The notes: generated by a model from the letters alone, not told the origin. DNA of 64,000 nucleotides from Siphonodentalium dalli (GCA_032622095.1 CP136069.1:81182958-81246957); one strand, 5' to 3'. Numbered from the stretch's first letter, positions 22,315-34,954 are shown. A program made the numbers and translations.

Positions 22315-22465
22315 TCACGGATACAAGGTGGAAATTTTGTGTTTTTCAGTTTTGGGGACCCACCACGCCGGGAGCGTAAGTTTTTTCCACCCAGGTCTGG
22401 GACACCCACCCGGGACCGTAAGTTTTTTCCACCCAGGTATGGGACACCCACCCCCAAAACTGATG
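22315..22465. repeat. Short tandem repeat with CCACCCAGG motif
   Basis: Two adjacent units of about 59 bp share GTAAGTTTTTTCCACCCAGG and GGGACACCCACCC. The same vocabulary occurs beside the long C/G runs at 23.75, 25.3 and 27.4 kb, so they may be one repeat family with a homopolymer core. Confidence 0.5.
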
Positions 22466-23307
22466 AAAATCTTGTAAATTCTACTAAATAATGTGTTGTT
22501 GGCAGGGTAAGGGTCTCTCATTGTGTCTGCACCGGAACTGAGAGAACGCTGATCAAGTACATCCACAAAAAATAAACAAACAAAGCACATGGCTGAAAAA
22601 TATGCCAACAAACCCAGTGACAAAACCTTTAAAAACCCAAATATTTATGGTTATAAAGGTCAAATACCCACTTTAACAGGATAGTTTTTTACTCTGTCAG
22701 TAGGACCCAGGATCACAGCACGCTATGATATTTGAAAGCCTGTAGGTCCCAAAATGCTCATATATCTATCTGTATCTATTGGTAATAATACAGCTATGGG
22801 TATTGTCAAAATGAAATACACATAGATGTGGATAGGTAGTTTTATTATATGCTACCTCATCAGATAGCGGCAAATTCGAGTTATTTAGATTGCGCTATCC
22901 CACCGCTTCGACATACATTGAGATAACACTTTTTATTCTACTCTGGCTAAAGCGTGATCTCACTATAGGTAAGCTTCCGGTTTGTTGTTTATACTATACA
23001 ATTTGTCCCACCTCAGAATTTAAAAGCCTTCATATAACGATTTTGTGTCAATAAGTGACTAAAATGCAATGCCACATTGCTAATAGTACACAAGCAAGAA
23101 AGTTGGTATATTTGAAATAAAGTTATCTGATATATATTACGCACATTTGAAGCATGTGTATTCTGAGTTATCGACAGTATTTTATTGAACCACGTGGTAT
23201 CTGTTTGTTGTGCAGAAATTGTATTTGCCGATGTAAATCGGAATCAGTTCGACTTTGAATTAATTCCTCGATCTATTTTAGTAAATAGCGCATATAATAA
23301 AAAGAAA
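22466..23307. other. No gene recognised
   Basis: AT-rich sequence without coding signals or clear repeats. Confidence 0.4.
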
Positions 23308-23465
23308 ACCTTCGTGTTTTGAGTGAATACCGGAATTACCTCATTCGTGGTCACAGTGAGATACTGGAATCATCACTCGTGGCCTAAAGGCTACTCGTGA
23401 TGATTCCAGTATCTCACTGTGACCACTCATGAGATACTTCCGGTATTCACTCAAAACACGCAGGT
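23308..23465. repeat. 158-bp foldback palindrome
   Basis: The arms read ACCTTCGTGTTTTGAGTGAA inward on the left and the near-perfect complement on the right. The centre pairs TGATTCCAGTATCTCACTGT with ACAGTGAGATACTGGAATCA. The loop is a few bases (GGCCTAAAGGCT region). It is probably a MITE; no target duplication was identified. Confidence 0.7.
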
Positions 23466-23744
23466 ATCCTCTATGTATAATAAGTTTTAAAAAGCCATGA
23501 TAAACTATGAGAAAAGATGATAATGGATTTTTTTTCATTGCAATTTTGTCCTCGACCAAAACCGGACCCACCCCATGGTTTCAACTGTTAAAGGGAGAAA
23601 TTGTGGACAAAAAATTAAAATATAGAGCCCCCCTCACTTGTATAAGGCTATATATAGCATGCACTACTATATTAATCTGATTGTTTCAATTCATTTTGAA
23701 GCTGTAATTTGTCTTAGAAATGATTTTGGACAAAAATTGCATGA

Positions 23745-25760
23745 CATCCAGGGGGGGGGGGGGGTCATCCACTTTTTTCCATACACTAGGCCGGGGTGGG
23801 TGGGTGGTTCAGTTGCGAAAAAGTCACTTTTTTCCTGAGTGGTCGCAATTTTTTCCTCTTACAACATTTCTTCAATATAAATGCCTCAAAGTGTTCAGCA
23901 TCATTGTTAAGGTGTGTATGACACTTAGGGCAGTGCTTAGGGGGGTAGTTAGTGTGGATATGGGCATGATGCTTCTCAGAAATCCAGATTACGAACCAAT
24001 TCTCAGGAATTCGCCTTTTACATCCGATCACATTGCCATGTACCAATGCTACTGGTTCCAGATGAAAATGGACAGTTATGTAGCACATGAATAAACTTTA
24101 ATATAAATAAAATGAAAAAAGCTATTCATTTATCTCATTAATATTTACTCATTATACCTGATCAGACCAGATGACTCAGTCAAAATTGTATCGGAACTTG
24201 GCATGGGACTGTAGACTGCAACAACGCATATCACTGAGATAATAATCTTGAGATGGTGGGACCCAGATAAAAGATTGGGCGAGCATACATAGACCATGAA
24301 TGTGTAGATATGGAGAAGGCTGCTAAGTGGAATAAACAAAATCAGAACAGATGAGTGAAAAGAAGGGAAAGAAAATATAATATAACTTAATATAATATGC
24401 AAGTCTAAAAATAATGTGCTGGTCATCAGCAAAATGATCGAAGTCTGCAGAGGGCGAATTTGGCGATACTACCCGGCATAGCATCAACAAATTCAACCTC
24501 TAACGACCTCATTCTATTTTGGTCTCGACCAACCATGGAGAACTAGCTACATATGAGGGTCACATATGGTGAATTTTTTATTGCTATAGCCCACTCTGCT
24601 GGGTAGCATCACAAAACTCACCCTCCTTGGAGCTTATTCTGCAGACTGCATATGACCGTCTTATTTTCAAGTTTCTATTTACACGCAGTACATGTATTTG
24701 TATGAATGCTTGACCTGGGTCTGGCCTTAGCACAGTACCTAGCCCAAGAACTCAGCTCATGGAAATGAAAATTAGTTTTGTGATACATAGTGGATTTCAG
24801 CTGAATACCTCTATTGTTGGAGAGTTAATTGCCAGGTGGTGTTGCCCTAATAATTTTTTCAAAAATCATAATTGACATAAATTCATGTGATACTATGGGA
24901 CACATCTAAAGTTACACTTTCTGTGATGAAAAGAAGGTACACTAATGCTTTTATATTTGTTTACATGTATAATGAGCATTATGAGCTACCTTAGACAATA
25001 TCTGGGGAAAAATCAATCAATAATTTACTGATCAGCACATGTATTCTGTGTGTTATTTTGGGTTTTTCCAGGTATTTTTTTAGAACCTGTTTCGTGTTGT
25101 TACAAAAGTTGGAATGACTTAGAAGAACCAGAAATGGAAATAGGGTAACTGTAATACTGACCATCAAGCTTAAATGGTGTGATATTACAGATTTGGAGGT
25201 AAAATGGGGGTGGGTACCCCGCATGAAATTGGAAACAAATATTTTTTCCTTCAAATAGGGGGGTGGTGGGTACCCAAGAGCCGGAAAAAAAAATTTTCAG
25301 CCTAATGTCATGTCACTTTTTTCCGACCCCCCCCCCCCCCCCCCCCTGTGACATCCGAAAAAATCTGCATTCCGGGCTCAGGGACACCCACCCACCCGGT
25401 CCTTGTATCCTGTAATTATTTTTCGACACCCCCCCCCCCCCCGGTACGCATGTATGAAAACTGACATTGTATGGCTGTTATCATCGCATTTCAATCTAAT
25501 GCTCTACATGTCCAGTTATTTTTATATATATATAGAGAGCATACATTCGACTGCCTCGATTCTTCAAACAACCGACAATGCACATTGTGTTTTCTTGATC
25601 AAACATTGTAGTTAGTCCAAGTTCACTGACATTTTTGACTTGCGAAGCAGTACATTTAGCCCTCAACCACCCTACCCCTTGAATAATACGCTACCTTTGA
25701 ATCGGAGTAAAAGTTTGCTTATGCTGCAATAGTTATAAGAGCACGTTGCTCCTCGTATGG
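23745..25760. other. No gene; G and C homopolymer patches
   Basis: G-run at 23752-23764, C-runs at 25326-25346 and 25429-25442. They are bordered by the recurring text TTTTTTCC and GGGTGGGTGG or GGACACCCACCCACCC. The remaining sequence has only short non-conserved frames. Confidence 0.5.
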
Positions 25761-25928
25761 AATACTATTAGGGCCACTTCCTAATGGCGCTTTCGGCGCG
25801 CGCCGAAAGCGACAACAAGTGCGCCATTAGTAACGCGCCGAAAGCGACAAAATGTGCGCGCCGAAACATGCGCTAATATCGCACATTTTGTCGCTTTCGG
25901 CGCGCGCGCCGAAAGCGACAAAAAGTGC
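25758..25928. mobile_element. CpG-rich TA MITE, truncated copy
   Basis: It starts at a TA with TGGAATACTATTAGGGCCAC, nearly the same end as the complete element at 25996, and contains TTTCGGCGCGCGCCGAAA-type palindromes. The right terminal repeat is absent. A separate 10-bp-arm hairpin (ATGACTTGAA/TTCAAGTCAT, 25934-25967) fills the gap to the next copy. Confidence 0.6.
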
Positions 25929-25995
25929 AAAAAATGACTTGAAGTACAGTTTTTCAATTCAAGTCATCTGATAACTAAATTTGTTCAGTATTTTA

Positions 25996-26450
25996 TGGAA
26001 TCCTATTAGGGCCACTTCCTAATGGCGCTTTCGGTGCGCGCCGAAATGGACAAAAAGTGCGCCATTAGTAACGCGCCGAAAGCGACAAAATACGCGCCGT
26101 TACGGCGCACTATTTGTCGCTTTCGGCGCACTTTTTGTCGCTTTCGGCGCTTTCGCCGTTACGGCGCACTTTTTGTCGCTTTCTGCGCTTTCGGCGCGCG
26201 CCGAAACATGTACCCTAATGGCGCACTTTTTGTCGCTTCCGGCGCGCGCCATTAGGGAGTGGACCTAATAGTATGCCTAAGCGAAAGCGTCGAAAGCGAC
26301 ATAAAGTGCGCCGAAAGCGACAAATAGTGCGCCGTAACGGCGCATATTTTGTCGCTTTCGGCGCTTTCGGCGCGTTACTAATGGCGCACTTTTTGTCGCT
26401 TTCGGCGCGCGCCGAAAGCGCCATTAGGAAGTGGCCCTAATAGGATTCCA
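25996..26450. mobile_element. CpG-rich palindromic TA MITE, complete copy
   Basis: TA flanks both ends. The terminal inverted repeat is perfect for about 38 bp and begins TGGAATCCTATTAGGGCCAC. The interior consists of many copies of GCGCACTTTTTGTCGCTTTC in both orientations, so the element is both palindromic and satellite-like. It is far richer in CpG than its surroundings. TA duplication suggests a Tc1/mariner-type mobiliser. The reading frames in it are simple by-products of the repeats. Confidence 0.75.
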
Positions 26451-27296
26451 TACCTTTCGGCTTCTGTTATCTCTCACCATTCTTTTATTTGGATTTGCAA
26501 ATATCTCGCTATCATGCACGAAATAACGACAAACTTTATTTCCTGGAAGCGGGATCTTTAGGGTGTTATTAAAATTCTATGTATTCCACTTTCAATACTA
26601 TTATACAGGAAACAGGAAGACAGTCCGGCAAGGCTATGTTCCCCCAGCAATATACTGAATTATTCTAGTTATATCAGGTTATATGTTAATTTAATTATTG
26701 TACTATTCATATGTATATTGTAAATAAAATTATCCTATCCTATCCTATCCTATCCTACATGTACTTTAGGCAGTGGCCACGAAGGTCTTATACTTTCTCA
26801 GTATTTATTCTAGTTGATATTCAAGGCAATTAGTATGTACCGTACCAATAGATATATACATGCATGGCTGCATACATAATACATAAACCGAGTTTTAATG
26901 ACAAAATCTGACGCCCGCATGTCAACAATATAAAATTATAACAAAATATTTGCAAATATCATCTTGCCCCCTGAGCCTTCTACGGCAGTCACTGGTTACC
27001 AAAACCATTTTAGTATGTATATTATTCAGTAGGCCAATCAAACAATCACTGACATACTGCCCATTCGATCAGGATATGCCACATGTAGTCCATGAAACTT
27101 GAACACTATATGTGCACATGCACCATTAGCATTGTGGGGTGAATGTTATAGACCTTCAAAATATGAAATCCACATACATAATGCATATTGTTATATATTC
27201 ACTCAGGTTTTGGGTTGTATTAATATGTTGGAGCATGCTAAATGCGAATCAGGCTGATATAATTTTGTTTCATATTATCTGATTTATTTACTCATT
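26451..27296. other. No gene; short TATCC microsatellite
   Basis: A run of about five TATCC units lies near 26731-26755. Otherwise the sequence is AT-rich without features that I can support. Confidence 0.5.
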
Positions 27297-28309
27297 TTGG
27301 GGGGGGGGGGTCTAAAAAATTGCACAGAGGGTGGGGGTGTGTGGTCAGGTAGCGGAATATTTTTTCAACTTATCCGTTTGATTAGAAAAAATTGCATCAC
27401 ACTTTTTTCCGACCGACCAAGAGCCATCCATCCACCCCTCCCTGTGTCTGGGATTGTTCTGCACAAACCACCCTCCCCGTCCACTGCATAGTTTCCAACA
27501 GTTATGTCACAGCTCAAGATAAAAAAGTAGGCGAAAAAGTAGGCGTTATAATTCTGATTGACATCGAGCGTCGAAGTAAATTGATGCATGGTCTAGCTGG
27601 GTTGTTTTGATTGAAGAATTATCCCTAATTGCATGTTGTCCGTGCGGACCAAATCTCACCACCGATCAGCGCACCTGAATCGTTGATTGGACTGTGTAAA
27701 CCAGTGTCCACTCAACCGCCAAAGAGCGCACTCAAACTTAGTAGCTGGTCTTGTCGATATGGGATGTTTTATAGACATGGGATGTTGTTTAGCCAGCGGT
27801 GTGAGATCTAACTCTAAGAGGAATTTCATCATTTGTGCCATCTTTCTATTCCTGAACTACCGACCAGCAGGTATATATCTACGAACTTCAGGCATTGGAC
27901 TAGCGTGTCTGTCATTTGCAGTGACAAATCTTTCCAACAATCTATTGTCTCGGGAGTCACCCCCCCCCCCCCCCCCCGGTGTACGTGGTATCGTCAACCG
28001 GAAGGTATCGCCAAACCAGACCATGCGGTTTTGAAAAGTGAACATATCTTCCCTCATATGAATCTATATATCCCAGTTGAATGGTGATATCCACTATTCA
28101 AGACAAAATTTCGTAAGGCGGAATGTTCCTCAAAAGGATAGCAACCAGAGCTTGCTCTCACCACGACATAAATTTAATGGAAATTCCGGCTCATTTCCGA
28201 TTTTTCGTAAATAGTAGAAACTTTTTGACGTTATGTAGTTCGTTTGAAACATAATTATCAGCCATTGACGGCAGATGGTGTGTGTATCAATAGAAAAATA
28301 TATGTTTAA
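27297..28309. other. No gene; G/C homopolymer repeat and long C-run
   Basis: A G-run (about 27299-27310) begins a stretch with the same TTTTTTCCGACC and GGGTGGGGGTG vocabulary as 25.3 kb. A run of about 17 C lies at 27961-27977. Open frames across this region (for example 27687-28034) have no domain and pass through the C-run, so I do not call them genes. Confidence 0.45.
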
Positions 28310-28729
28310 GGGGGAGGTCAAGTGACCAGTTTTGAATGGGAATTGCCATGCAAATCTGCGGAGCAAAAGTTAAGAGTTGCCCACACCAGAGTGTGACTTG
28401 ATGTGGTATTGTAAACAACAGGTATTTATCTGGCGGGTCCGCTTTCAACTTGTTCCATTATAATGTTGCTGTATTTATTTTTGAATTTTATATTAATCTT
28501 TCAAATGTAGGTCAAGTGGTGTAATTCCAGAAAAAAAATTCTCAAAATTATATTTATTGCAAAATTTTATAATTTACCAAGCGAACCCGCCAGATAAATA
28601 CCTGTTGTTTCCAATACCACATCAAAAGTTGCAGAGTTCCACACACTTCTGAGTGAGTGGAACTCTGCAACTTTTGCTCCGCAGATTTGCATGGAAATCT
28701 CCATTCAAATTGTTCACTTGACCACCCAC
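28310..28729. mobile_element. TTAA MITE, family 4, complete copy
   Basis: TTAA lies on both sides (28306-28309 and 28730-28733). The terminal inverted repeats are about 60 bp and begin GGGGGAGGTCAAGTGA and GTGGGTGGTCAAGTGA (right end read inward). Inner arms CAGGTATTTATCTGGCGGGT and the matching complement make most of the 420 bp self-complementary. There is no coding sequence. Confidence 0.75.
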
Positions 28730-29072
28730 TTAATTAACCATAAAATTATCTAGCATACAGAGCGGTTCGCAAAAATACTGTCCGCGACAAAGTGTGGGTA
28801 CCCACCATTATTTCGGGTGTCGAAGTCGCGAATCGATCCTGCGATGAGATGTCGCCGAACAGGGATTTTGGATGTCAAAGATGCGGATGATATACTTCGC
28901 ATTTTGACTGTTTTTGCTTGAAAATATCCCCATTATCATTCTGACAGGCCGGCACATGGACCATATGGATCTATATGATAATATGTTGTTCAACAGAAAG
29001 TAGCTTTGGGGAATTTCCAAATTTCTAATGTACATGTCCAAAAAACAAGAAATCACATGGGGGTTTTCTTCA

Positions 29073-29472
29073 AGGGCGAGCCGGAGGTCAAGTGAAGAAT
29101 TTTAAAAGGGGATTTCCATGAAATCTCCGGAGCAAAAGTTATGTATGAAACAGTTGTCCGGAAACCAGGGCATGCATATCATTGAACAGTCATAATATAT
29201 AACTGGCAGCTAGGTAAATTATAAAATCTTGTAATAATTATATTTTTGATTTTTTTGTTTCTGGAATTCACGACCTTCATTTGACAAATCAATATAACAT
29301 TCAAAAATAAATACACCAACATTATAATGGAACAAGTTCCAAGCGGGCCCGCCAGAAAATAACATGTTTCCATTATACCACACCAAGTCACTCAGAAGTG
29401 TGTGCATGTCTAACTTTTGCCTTTCAGATTTGCATGGAAATTCTCATTCAAAATTTGTCACTTGACTCCCCT
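29073..29472. mobile_element. TTAA MITE, family 4, second copy
   Basis: This is a relative of 28310-28729, with the same outer repeats (GGAGGTCAAGTGA and TCACTTGACTCCCCT). TTAA is intact on the right (29473-29476); the left site reads TTCAA. It is more diverged than the first copy. Confidence 0.6.
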
Positions 29473-29476
29473 TTAA

Positions 29477-30148
29477 AAATGCATGGACTTTACCAGTGAG
29501 AGTTTGGGTTGAAAGTCAACTGATTGGTCAGTATCCAATTTTCTTGTGTCAGTAGTAAACAAATGCCAATTGTACAAATTGGACTTGTCTTAATTTATTA
29601 TTATTATATGTTTATTTCCTCCAAAACGATTGAAGATTTTTAGACCAGTTACGATCTTTATATCGTGACCTGTAAGAAATTATAATTGCTTAGTGTGTTG
29701 ATATTCTGTGTTCTTTGGTAGTAATTTGTTTAGATATCCACTTAGTAGGAACCACGAGAGGTTGCAAATGGCTAGTTGAGTGACTAATCAGCATAGTAGC
29801 CTCGATCGTAGGTACTAGATTGGTCACTAAACTAATTTTGTTACAGTATATTAGCCTCTCGTTGAACTCATTAGATCATCCGAGGCCACTAATGATTAAC
29901 GAAGAAAAGCACGTTTTGCATAAATCCAGCCAAAAATGGCCAGAGATTTTCAACAAAGAATTTTTCTGGATCTATCTGGCAAAACAAATCTTGATTTTCA
30001 CATGTCATCATCTTCATTGTGCAGTGTACATAATCTGAGCAATTATCAAGGGGCGACAAAAACAATTGATTTTAATGCATTTGAGATGTTGAAACTATTA
30101 TTTTCTTTTTGTCCCTTTCGGTACCATATGCCAGAACTGCTAGAATAA
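29477..30148. other. No gene recognised
   Basis: AT-rich sequence with only short frames lacking features. Confidence 0.4.
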
Positions 30149-30152
30149 TTAA

Positions 30153-30617
30153 AGGTACTCAATCCGATCAGAGGGTCCCCATCTCAACAGATTCCAACAA
30201 CAACAATACGATCAGAGGGTCCTATATTACTATTTCTTTGGCTTTTAGGGTAAAAAATATTTGATTCGAGTCGAGGAACCCATCAAACAAAGCTCAGAGT
30301 TATTAGATATGGATTTTTGAAATATGTTATTTTCTCGAGATGAGTACTAATAATTGCCTTCAACTTCGTAATCGGCTCGAGATGTGTACACCAAAACACT
30401 ATTCAAACAGACAAGGATGGATAACTCTAAAATCAAGTGGTAATAATAACGCGATTTTGACTGTTCTGGGACAGAAAGTATTCCCGATAATGAAAAATAA
30501 TAGATTTCTAAAATCGATATCTAAAAAATCTGAGCTTTGATGGGTGGCTCAAATATTTTTGACCCCCCGAAGCCATTGAAATAGTAATTGAGAGGAGTTT
30601 TATCGGATTGAGTACCT
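30153..30617. mobile_element. TTAA MITE, family 3, copy A
   Basis: TTAA on both sides (30149-30152 and 30618-30621). The terminal inverted repeat is AGGTACTCAATCCGAT / ATCGGATTGAGTACCT, perfect for 16 bp. A subterminal 'GAGGGTCC' and the segment TTGACCCCCCGAAGCC recur in the copy at 43892-44334. It is non-coding. Confidence 0.8.
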
Positions 30618-30621
30618 TTAA

Positions 30622-31385
30622 TAGTTTTAAACCACACTCCAATCACGAAATATCTTATTGTCTAAAAATTGGCTCTATGAGAGGAGGCTTCGTTTGTATT
30701 ATAATGTTGAGTAAGATTTTTAATTACATAATATAGCATCATATACCGCATATATTATAATGAATAATAAAGCAGTCACAAATATTCCAGACCAACGAAA
30801 ACAAGAAAACAAAGATGCATTCATCGGATCACCCATCAATTATTTTACAAAGAATTAATCACGTGTATTTGGGAAATATTATCAATTTAATATTGAAACT
30901 TCATAAATGCACATCTACATAATCATATTTGAGGTAATCTAGATATCTGACATATATTTAATGACAATGTTTCATTCCGTTATGTCAAGAAACGGACAAA
31001 TTCGTCACCTGTGACTGAAACATGACGCATATTAATGCAACGTTCGATCTAATTTCCACCCAGCACATGATACTTACGTGGCAAAAGTACCTAGAGTATA
31101 TACAGATACAACACTTCACCCGATCGCTTGAGAAACGACGAAAACGTCAACGGATCGTGATTTATATCAGAACGTGATGTCTGGGATAGTCGCGATAAAG
31201 CATTAATATGATACTTACATGACCAAATTACCATCATGCATGTACAATGTGAAAATAACCGTTCATATAATTGAATGCGAGCTATATCGTTTGTCGGTAG
31301 ATTCAAATTAAAAATGATAACATCCAAGATCCAGGCGGAAAGATGCAGGCTGTAATTTGTGGTAAAGAATTTAGTGATTCACAGA
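30622..31385. other. No gene recognised
   Basis: No supported coding sequence or clear repeat. Confidence 0.4.
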
Positions 31386-31389
31386 TTAA

Positions 31390-31729
31390 AGGCCCACTTA
31401 ATTTTCGAACCCCCAGATTACATTATATAAAATATATGCCGTATTATATACCATTTGAAAGAGGAACCTCCAAACATTTTATTATCAACTTATCCGGTGT
31501 AATAAACTGTGGACATGTTGTTTGTGTTGAGTTGCCAACGCGTTTTGTCATCAAGATTGAAGTAAAAATCAGTATTATGTTCAATGCAGGGGGAATAACT
31601 CTATATATTAAAGATAGAGTTCTTCCCCTTCCATTGAAAAAGTTTGAAGTATGTTGCATTCTGTTTGCCAGAGGGGGGAAGTCTTCAGCAGTTTTCTATT
31701 TCTATTTGGGCATCTTCTGAGACACATAA
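31390..31729. mobile_element. TTAA MITE, family 1, truncated copy
   Basis: The left end is intact: TTAA (31386-31389) then GGCCCACTTAATTTTCGAAC. The interior is colinear with the right half of 15912-16371 read in reverse, down to TTTGGGCATCTTCTGAGACA. The other terminus is lost. Confidence 0.7.
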
Positions 31730-31779
31730 TTCGTTAAACGATAGCTTAATATCTAGATGCCATCACAAACATACATATG

Positions 31780-32560
31780 ATATTTGGGGTCAATTATGAA
31801 AGCTGATGCATATAGAGAGTGCCAAAGGATTATGCCACCGTTATGCAAATGTCAAAATCCAAAATGGCTGTCGGTGGCCATCTTTTTCATCGAAAATAAT
31901 CTAGTCAAGAGATGATCTATTTGAGAATTATGCAATAATAACTGAGGGGTGTGTGCATTGCCGATGGATTGAAATGTGAAATCCAACTTGAAGATGGCAG
32001 GAATGTGATTTGGGGGGCTAACCCCGGGATGGTCGAATAGACCGAGAGGTCTATTCCTTCACCCCCACTTGAAGATGGCTGCTGCAAGCAATGTTTTTAA
32101 ACGAAATCAGGACAAATTCGGCACCTCCAATTCATCTCATCCCGATCGTGCATGTGAGATTTTGGGAATGAATAAATAAAGATACAGGCTGTAGCGAGTG
32201 CTATACTACCAAGGGAGTTAGTGTTGCAAAGAGAACAAACCAAGATGGCCGCTGGCAGCCATGTTTCTCAAATTGAATTTCAAAGATTTGAGAAATCGCA
32301 TGTAGATGAAATCACAAACAAGCACATTAAATTTGGGATCGATCGAATGAAAGATTCTGGGACATGTAGCGACAGCCCCAATGGAATTGGTGATGCAAAG
32401 AGCAAAATCAAAGATGGCTGCCGACGGAAATGTTTTGATAGCAAACATTCAGATGAGATAGCTCCAACCTATAATAGGTGATCATGTCTGTAAATATTCA
32501 GAACATATGCTTCAATGAAATCAAATGAAGAAATCCAAGATGGCCACTTGCGGTCATATT
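31780..32560. repeat. Diverged tandem repeat with AAGATGGC motifs
   Basis: Blocks of about 150-200 bp each contain a version of CAAGATGGCNGC followed by a GCCAT complement (near 31858, 32070, 32243, 32406 and 32532). Nearby text such as GATGAAATCACAAAC also recurs in weaker form. The ORF at 32221-32481 lies wholly inside and is judged to be chance. Reverse-orientation relatives occur at 35.3-36.6 kb. Confidence 0.5.
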
Positions 32561-32566
32561 TGTTTA

Positions 32567-33233
32567 GGGTGCAGACGCACCGTTTTCCCAAAAACATCCT
32601 GGTATTTAAAAATGGATTTTCTCTATCTGTCCGGAATATCTTTGTGAAATTTGGAACAAGCAATTATTGCTAAACAATATTTAAGAACCGTCGACCCATT
32701 GGATATTATAACCTCATTTACTTTACATTTATGGCATGAAAAAATATTTAAAATTTCACTGTTTTCAAGAACTCCCAACATAACAAAAATCAGTCATGAA
32801 CTATGACCCAGAACTCATCTCAACCAAATGTTCCATTGATCAACAGGCATGGCATGAACATTCTCAAATATAGAAAATTATTTTGGGAGGTGCATTTCTA
32901 AATGAAATTAATCATTAAATTTCACGAATCAAGAATAATTAAGTCTCCTCTCGTGATCTTCATATATGCATGATATCATGGTTGAACTGCACTTTTGAAA
33001 AAATATCTATTTTTACAGAAGTTCTTGGTACCGGAAAACACAAATTACAAAACAATTTCATGCCATAAAAGTAAGTGAATGAGGTTTATAATATCCAATG
33101 GATCGATGGTTCTTAAATATGGTGTCACAATAATATCACATGCACCAAATTTCACAAAGAATTAAGTTCCTGCCTGATGTTTAGAAACTCCATTTTGTAA
33201 TACCAGGAAATTGACAAAATGTGCGTCGGACCC
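32567..33233. mobile_element. Foldback element with TTAA-like site
   Basis: The ends are GGGTGCAGACGCAC and GTGCGTCGGACCC, followed by TTAA (33234-33237). The left site is TTTA. Long inner arms include GGATATTATAACCTCATTTA at 32700 and its complement at 33085-33103. There is no coding sequence. Confidence 0.65.
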
Positions 33234-33237
33234 TTAA

Positions 33238-34944
33238 ATAAATGTAGCGGCGCCAATATAAATACTAGCATTGTTTTCTTCTAAAAACATAATTATGATA
33301 CACGTTTTATGCTGTCTAAATAGAAATAATAACTGGCCCATATGAGTTTGGGAAAATAATCAACTTCTCAATATATCAAAAACCCACACAAAATCGATTT
33401 GATAAACAAGCAAAGGCTACAAAGGCATTTGTGTCACTTCAACAATATTTCTAACTAACGCGCAGCTATCGGTGAAGTCAGGTTATCAAATATTAGTGGC
33501 CCGGGGCGGGGTAAATTTTCTTCTGGGGAGACCTGTGCTTTTAAATAATAAATCGGCGCTGGGAAAAAAAATCTTTTTTTTCGGCTGGTTTTATTATACA
33601 GAATATAAGTGAAGTTGGCCTCATGCGAACTCGACCCCATACGAAGTCGCGATCGGCCCCATGCGACCTCGACCCCAGAGTAGGAGATGGTCCCATAAAT
33701 AGCCCGTTTTAGGGTACAGTCCACCTTTAAAATAGATTATAACGAACCAAAGCCGGACGCTTTGGGTCGTATATATATATATAGACTATATATCTGATTT
33801 TGTGACGTCACCAATTATTAACGCCCTCGGGTGTATACTGTCCTAGAGATTCTAGATAACTATGGTTCGCTGGGCGTTTTACTTATAGATAATGGGATTT
33901 TCCGGTTGTGACAATTCGCAGTAGGTCCCTATTTGCGGATGTCTATTTGTGGAGGCCCCCGAATTCGCGAATGTCCTTTAAAATGGTCGAAATATGTTGA
34001 TTTTAATGAGGGAACGGGTGCGTATATGTCAATTGAATATGTATTTTAAACAAATAACGACACGATCATCATAATAGTGGTTTTTTCTATCAATCATATC
34101 ATCATCATCATCATCATCATAATAATACGGAACAAGTCTGGCGACTTTTCGTCCCAATAACATTATTTGCAATGTTTGTTTACAAATATATGTATCGTCG
34201 TTCGATATTTACTTGTGAGTCACTTTATCATTTCGGCCAATTTGGCCGTTTACTTTCATGGCTGCTTTTCATCTGACGTGTGTGTCGGGATAATTGATGT
34301 GGAGGATTTATGTAAATGTTAGCCCAAACTACATTTCCAAGGAACGATGGTTTTGTTGTTATTTTTGAGGAATAATACCGCGTCAGATGAATTCGGCCCA
34401 AATATGTTAACAGTTGTCGTGTCAAACATTCGCAGTAGGTTAGCGTTATTTAGTATTTGTGGATGTCCTTTAACATGTGGAAAATAGACTACTGCGCTTG
34501 AACGAGCATGTGAATTTGTCGTTTTTAATGTATAGCAACTTGATAATCAATAACAGAGGCATTCTCTGTCAAATAAGGTCGCTCTATTTACAATACCAAT
34601 TGGGGAACTTTGTAAATTAAATTACGCGTAAACCAGCGTAAACGTATACCTGCTGCAAACAGAGAAGGTGCCGGAATCGGCGTACTCGCCCCAGGGCTAA
34701 CTCGCCCCAATCGACGTGTGCCAACTCGGAATAAAAGGCCAGCTCGGAATAAAAGATGTATATGGGGTGTTATATGGCGTTTGGTCCGTTGTTTCTCAAT
34801 GAATATTATTGAAATTTGGTGTATATGTCCGGGCTGGGACATGGAATACAACAACGTTTGAATTGTTTTTAAATTTACAAATTTGTTGATTTTATTCCCT
34901 TTTTTTTTCGTTCTGAAACACACTATAAAGTGTATATAATATAA
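33238..34944. other. No gene; small MITE fragment and microsatellites
   Basis: At 33680-33726 there is the right end of TTAA family 5 (GGAGATGGTCCCATAAATAG ... then TTAA). A TA run lies near 33768-33783 and an ATC run near 34100-34125. The block 33507-33541 resembles one end of the palindrome at 42945-43049 (GGGGTAAATTTTCTTCTGGG). No coding sequence is supported. Confidence 0.5.
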
Positions 34945-34954
34945 TAACGAACAC

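Noticed and set aside
26022-26424. Arginine-rich frames MALSVRAE... on both strands
   Set aside because: They mirror each other because the CpG-rich element is palindromic. They are repeat products only.
27687-28034. 115-codon + frame with a cysteine-rich start and a proline run
   Set aside because: It passes through a 17-base C-run, has no domain and competes with two other frames of similar length.
31343-31720. 125-codon + frame at 31.3-31.7 kb
   Set aside because: It coincides with a truncated TTAA MITE, and its sister copies carry stops and shifts. Not a gene.
32221-32481. 86-codon + frame MLQREQTKMAAGSH...
   Set aside because: It lies within a diverged tandem repeat, and the matching units do not keep the frame.
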